DNA of 64,000 nucleotides from Chryseobacterium paridis (GTDB lineage: Bacteria > Bacteroidota > Bacteroidia > Flavobacteriales > Weeksellaceae). The DNA lies in the NCBI RefSeq assembly GCF_016595215.1, contig NZ_JAENHK010000001.1, forward strand, positions 620,001 through 684,000, in the 5' to 3' direction. The translations under genes and the position numbers were made by a program. The first letter of the stretch is position 1. Each line of letters begins with the position of its first letter. Of this stretch, positions 60,156 to 64,000 are shown piece by piece. The notes under the pieces were generated by a model, which saw nothing but the letters and a program-made list of their open reading frames with translations, was not told the DNA's origin and ran no database searches.

Positions 60156-62600
60156 ATGAACTACACGATACAGGAAATTGCAGATATCACCAATGCACAA
60201 GTTGTTGGTGATGCTCAGCTTATCATTAAAAATATAGCTTTTGACAGCAGGATCATCTATTCGATAAAAAATACTGCTTTTATAGCAATCAATACCAAAA
60301 AAAACTCTGGTGAAAAATTTATAGAATCCGCCATTGATAGGGGAATAAATGTAATTATTTCCGAGCATCAGTATCCACAATTTGAAAATATAACCTGGAT
60401 CATCGTAGAAAGTTCTGTAGACTTTCTTCAAAAACTGGCTAAATATCATTTCGAACATTCTAATCTAAAGTCCATAGGAATTACGGGAAGCAACGGGAAA
60501 ACTATTTTAAAAGAATGGTTATATCAGTGTCTGTGGAATGAATTTGCAACGGTAAAAAGTCCGAAAAGTTTTAATTCTCAGATTGGGCTTCCTCTTTCAT
60601 TACTGCAAATCAATGATTCTTATGAGCTGGGAATTTTTGAGGTAGGTATTTCGAAGCCTAATGAAATGGATAAGCTGGAAAATATATTCAGTCCTGAGAT
60701 AGGCCTTCTTACTCATATAGGAACTGCGCATGCCGCCAATTTCGAATCTGAAGAAATGCTTATTGATGAAAAAATCAAATTATTCAAAGATTCTCAAGTT
60801 ATTATTTACAATGGAGACAATTCCCTTGTTGATCATAAAATCAAAGAATTATACTCAGATAAGAAATTAATTCGTTACGGATTTAAAAATGAAAATCAAG
60901 TATTTATAAAAAAGAATACCTCTAATGAAAATATCATTGTACAGTATTTCAATGAAGAAATAAGCTTTCCGGTTCATCAAAGGGATGAAGCTACTTTAAC
61001 CAATGCCCTAGCCCTTATCACAGTCTTAAAAGAATTGAATATCAATAATCAAAAGATCGTTGAAAAAATCAATGCTTTAAAGACTGTGGAAATGAGACTG
61101 GAAGCCATTGAAGGAAATAAAAACAATATTATCATCAATGATTCCTTTAATCTGGATCTTGACTCTTTGAAAACGGCACTACAATTTCTAAATGAATATA
61201 ATAAGCCTAAAAAATCACTTGTCTTAACCGATATAGTGGGAGTCAATTCAAATTCTAAAGAATTGTATGAGGAAGTTTCTGATCTGGTGAATGAGCAGAA
61301 TTTTGACACTGTGTTCCTGGTTGGAAATGAAATCAATGCATTCAGTAACCTGTTTAAATCAAAAACCTTTACTTTCATCAATACTCAGGAATTAATTGAA
61401 AGTAAATATCTTACAGATATTGAAAATCAAATCATCCTTTTGAAAGGAGCAAGAAAATTTGAGATTGAAAGACTTAAGGATATTCTTGAGCTCAGAAAGC
61501 ATGATACTGTTTTGGAGATCAATCTCAATGCTATTCTGCATAATATCAATTATCATAAATCTTTACTGAAGCCAGAGACAAAAGTAATGGCTATGGTAAA
61601 AGCAAATGCTTACGGATTAGGGAGTTATGAAATCTCAGAATTCCTGCAACATCATCATATTGATTATCTGGGTGTGGCTTATACAGATGAGGGAGTAGAG
61701 CTTCGTAAAAAAGGAATTACAACACCAATTGTTGTAATGAATGCGGCACAGCACAGCTACGACGCCATTATACAGTATAATCTGGAACCGGAAATCTATA
61801 GTTTCCGGGTACTAGAATTATTCGATGAAGCAGTTCAGAGATCCGGTTATGATCAAAAATTTCCGATCCATATCAAATTGGAAACAGGAATGCATAGACT
61901 TGGTTTTAAAGGATTTGAATTAGATGAGTTAAGTGAAACTTTAAAAAACAGAAACTTAAAAGTTCAGAGTATCCTAACTCACCTATCCTCTTCTGATATC
62001 CCTGAAGAGAGAGAATTTACTTTAAATCAGTTTAAAACTTTTGAGGAAAATTCTAATTATCTTATTGAAAAATTAGGCTATCAACCTATCAGACATATTC
62101 TTAACTCTTCCGGAATTACAGGTTATACAGATCATCAGTATGACATGGTGAGAATCGGTATTGGAATGTTAGGAGAATCACCAAATAGTGAAATACAAAA
62201 ACAGCTGCAGTCTACTGTAAGCTTTAAAACAGTAATTTCTCAGATCTCAATCGTGGAAAATGGAGAATCAGTAGGATACAGCAGACGATATAAGACAGAT
62301 CACGTAACAAAAATTGCCACAATTCCTGTCGGTTATGCAGACGGAATTCCAAGATTAATAGGGAATGAAATCGGAAATGTGGGAATACATAAGACTCTGG
62401 CCCCAATTGTTGGAAGTATTTGTATGGATATGATGATGATCAACGTGGATCACATTCCCAATGTACAGGAAGGCGATACAGTAACTGTTTTTAATTCCAA
62501 ACCAAGTTTAAAAGAGTTTGCAGACTACTGCAAAACGATAACCTATGAAGTATTAACCTCCATTTCGCCCCGGGTGAAAAGGATTTATATAAAAGATTAA
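60156..62600 (+). CDS. fused UDP-MurNAc-tripeptide D-Ala-D-Ala ligase and alanine racemase
   Basis: From the ATG at 60156 the protein has 814 residues. The first half is MurF: the start MNYTIQEIADITNAQVVGDA and the P-loop GITGSNGKTILKEW at about 108-120. The second half is alanine racemase, from about 455, with the PLP lysine K482 in MAMVKANAYGLG and the LNSSGITGYTDHQYDMVRIG region. The product both makes D-Ala precursors and joins D-Ala-D-Ala to the peptidoglycan precursor. Such MurF-Alr fusions are usual in Bacteroidota. A longer TTG start lies in the repeat and is rejected. Confidence 0.94.
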   Translation: MNYTIQEIADITNAQVVGDAQLIIKNIAFDSRIIYSIKNTAFIAINTKKNSGEKFIESAIDRGINVIISEHQYPQFENITWIIVESSVDFLQKLAKYHFEHSNLKSIGITGSNGKTILKEWLYQCLWNEFATVKSPKSFNSQIGLPLSLLQINDSYELGIFEVGISKPNEMDKLENIFSPEIGLLTHIGTAHAANFESEEMLIDEKIKLFKDSQVIIYNGDNSLVDHKIKELYSDKKLIRYGFKNENQVFIKKNTSNENIIVQYFNEEISFPVHQRDEATLTNALALITVLKELNINNQKIVEKINALKTVEMRLEAIEGNKNNIIINDSFNLDLDSLKTALQFLNEYNKPKKSLVLTDIVGVNSNSKELYEEVSDLVNEQNFDTVFLVGNEINAFSNLFKSKTFTFINTQELIESKYLTDIENQIILLKGARKFEIERLKDILELRKHDTVLEINLNAILHNINYHKSLLKPETKVMAMVKANAYGLGSYEISEFLQHHHIDYLGVAYTDEGVELRKKGITTPIVVMNAAQHSYDAIIQYNLEPEIYSFRVLELFDEAVQRSGYDQKFPIHIKLETGMHRLGFKGFELDELSETLKNRNLKVQSILTHLSSSDIPEEREFTLNQFKTFEENSNYLIEKLGYQPIRHILNSSGITGYTDHQYDMVRIGIGMLGESPNSEIQKQLQSTVSFKTVISQISIVENGESVGYSRRYKTDHVTKIATIPVGYADGIPRLIGNEIGNVGIHKTLAPIVGSICMDMMMINVDHIPNVQEGDTVTVFNSKPSLKEFADYCKTITYEVLTSISPRVKRIYIKD

Positions 62601-62604
62601 CCCT

Positions 62605-64000
62605 ATGAGAAAACTCTTGCTTCTTATACTCGTATTCCAAATATTTATGCTGCAATCGCAGGTAAAAAAGGGATTGGTAATTCCAAAAAATCCGAGAATA
62701 GGACTTTCTCTTGCCGGAGGTGGAGCAAAAGGTTTTTCTCACGTTGGAGTTCTTAAAGTATTAGATTCTCTGGGTGTAAAGGTGGATTACATTTCCGGAA
62801 CCAGTATGGGTGCCATTGTAGGTGGATTATATGCTTCCGGTTATTCCGGAAAAGAAATAGAAAAGATTGTAATGGATACCGACTTCTATTCACTCATATT
62901 GGATCCAAAATCAAGAAAAGAAAGTACGTTTTTTAATAAATCTGTAGACAAATATCTTTTATCTATTCCTATAAAAAATGGAAAAATTAATCTTCCCTCT
63001 TCTATCAGTACAGGTCAAAAGAATGTCTATTTATTAAAAGAGCTATTTAAAAACGTATCCAATATTGATGACTTTTCAAAACTGCCTATCCCTTTCATGT
63101 GTGTCGCAACTAATCTTGAAAGCGGGAATATGCAGATTTTCGAAAAGGGAGATCTTGTGCAGTCCATTATGGCAAGTTCCGCATTTCCTTCTTTAATGGA
63201 TCCTGTAAAAGTTGGTGATAGCATTTACATAGATGGAGCAATGACGGTAAACTTTCCCTCAAAGCCATTAAAAGACAAAGGAATCGATATCGTTATAGGG
63301 GTGGACCTTAATCAGGACTTATCCAAAAGAGAGGATTTAAACAACATTATAGCGATCCTTAATCAGATCATTGATATGAATATTCATAAAGATACTAAAC
63401 GTCAGTATAAATATACAGATATCAATATCAAACCAAATCTGAAAGGAATGTCTGCAACAAGTTACGATGAAAAGAAAAAAATTCTCGATAGTGGCTATGT
63501 AGAAGGTCTCAAATATGTAGATATATTAAATCAATTACCTAAGCGTTCATTTGACCGCCTTAGGGAGCACGTAAATCCAATTTATTCCAACGTATATAAG
63601 ATTGACAGCATTTCATTAATTGGAAGCAAAATTTACGGTAAAAACTACACCCTTGGGAAAATGGGATTGCATCTCCCCTCTTTAGAAACCTATGGAAGTA
63701 TCAATAAAAAAATTGACAGGCTCGTTGCGACTAATAATTACAAGTTTATCAATTATGACATTGTCACAGAAAATAATGCCAATAAACTTAAGCTCTACGT
63801 AACGGAAGATGATGCTCGTCACTTTTTTAAATTTGGCTTACATTACGATAATGTATTTAAAACAGGATTATTGCTTAACTATTCTGCAAAACGTCTTTTA
63901 TTCAAAAACTCAAACCTGTCTCTAGATGTTATTGTGGGAGATCAGCCCAGATATTATCTGAACTATTTTATTGATAACGGATATATACCTGGATTCGGAA
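62605..64000 (+). CDS. patatin-like phospholipase with outer-membrane barrel, N-terminal part
   Basis: The gene runs off the right edge; 465 codons are visible. A signal segment (LLLLILVFQIFMLQSQ) is followed by the patatin domain: IGLSLAGGGAKGFSHVG (oxyanion hole), GTSMGAIVGG with the catalytic Ser, and DGAMTVNFP with the catalytic Asp. A POTRA/BamA-like part starts after residue 330 (KIDSISLIGSKIYG-type text). This matches PlpD-type outer-membrane lipases of the type Vd group. The barrel is mostly outside the window. It starts 4 nt after murF-alr. Confidence 0.9.
   Translation, partial: MRKLLLLILVFQIFMLQSQVKKGLVIPKNPRIGLSLAGGGAKGFSHVGVLKVLDSLGVKVDYISGTSMGAIVGGLYASGYSGKEIEKIVMDTDFYSLILDPKSRKESTFFNKSVDKYLLSIPIKNGKINLPSSISTGQKNVYLLKELFKNVSNIDDFSKLPIPFMCVATNLESGNMQIFEKGDLVQSIMASSAFPSLMDPVKVGDSIYIDGAMTVNFPSKPLKDKGIDIVIGVDLNQDLSKREDLNNIIAILNQIIDMNIHKDTKRQYKYTDINIKPNLKGMSATSYDEKKKILDSGYVEGLKYVDILNQLPKRSFDRLREHVNPIYSNVYKIDSISLIGSKIYGKNYTLGKMGLHLPSLETYGSINKKIDRLVATNNYKFINYDIVTENNANKLKLYVTEDDARHFFKFGLHYDNVFKTGLLLNYSAKRLLFKNSNLSLDVIVGDQPRYYLNYFIDNGYIPGFG

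Overview
The window is AT-rich chromosomal DNA from a Bacteroidota bacterium of the Flavobacteriia, most probably a Chryseobacterium-like member of the Weeksellaceae. The signs are a MurF-Alr fusion, an AccD without a zinc ribbon, a two-GATE nucleoside-recognition protein, ExbB-ExbD-TonB, DUF6705 and 2TM-domain genes, and TAnnTTTG-type promoter boxes. The best promoter has TTTG, a 19-nt gap and TATATTTG in front of a tRNA-Val pair. No rRNA, phage, insertion sequence or CRISPR array is visible. The genus is inferred from protein resemblance.

Layout. 1-9.2 kb: start of mutS, a GNAT acetyltransferase, a cupin/JmjC-like protein, a bestrophin, a MORN-like protein, a SpoU methyltransferase, CBS-nadK, fbaA and accD. 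9.2-14.3 kb: a nucleoside-recognition permease, a four-helix-bundle gene between inverted arms of heptamer repeats, and an exbB-exbD-tonB energy-transduction operon. 14.3-19.8 kb: DUF885 lipoprotein, small exported proteins, DinB, a basic repeat protein, nth and a peroxiredoxin. 19.8-25.5 kb: a leftward tolC-sprT-manC-hypothetical-GNAT operon with folC diverging from it.

25.5-28.7 kb is the most accessory-looking part: two nearly identical tRNA-Val genes, a lipoprotein gene with a JAMM-like domain that is split by a frameshift, a DUF6705 gene, an unknown exported protein and a decayed scrap of a second DUF6705 gene. 28.7-32.4 kb is a leftward surface-glycan block (small membrane protein, GT4, sufE, GT9, GT2). 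It is followed by clpC, an outer-membrane barrel, mnmA, and a LytTR regulator/sensor-kinase region (37.5-42.6 kb) holding four copies of the 2TM domain and a divergent lipoprotein with a glycine-rich hydrophobic tail.

42.7-51.3 kb: periplasmic TPR-like protein, TonB-dependent receptor, AraC regulator, Cu/Zn SOD, tail-specific protease, surE and GNAT. 51.3-53.7 kb is a compact operon of a Tes/MJ0619-like radical SAM protein, a tiny membrane protein and an Lgt-like membrane protein. 53.8-64 kb: guaC, fabG, a WG-repeat protein, rsmI, an acidic repeat protein, tdk, murF-alr and the start of a patatin-like outer-membrane protein.

The most unusual theme is a set of intergenic elements built from 7- or 8-bp degenerate tandem units arranged as facing inverted arms (7.7, 10.65-11.14, 40.9 and 60.0 kb). 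One of them encloses a four-helix-bundle gene related to 23S rRNA intervening-sequence proteins. A second theme is housekeeping enzymes that have lost structural metal sites (AccD, Nth, Tdk).
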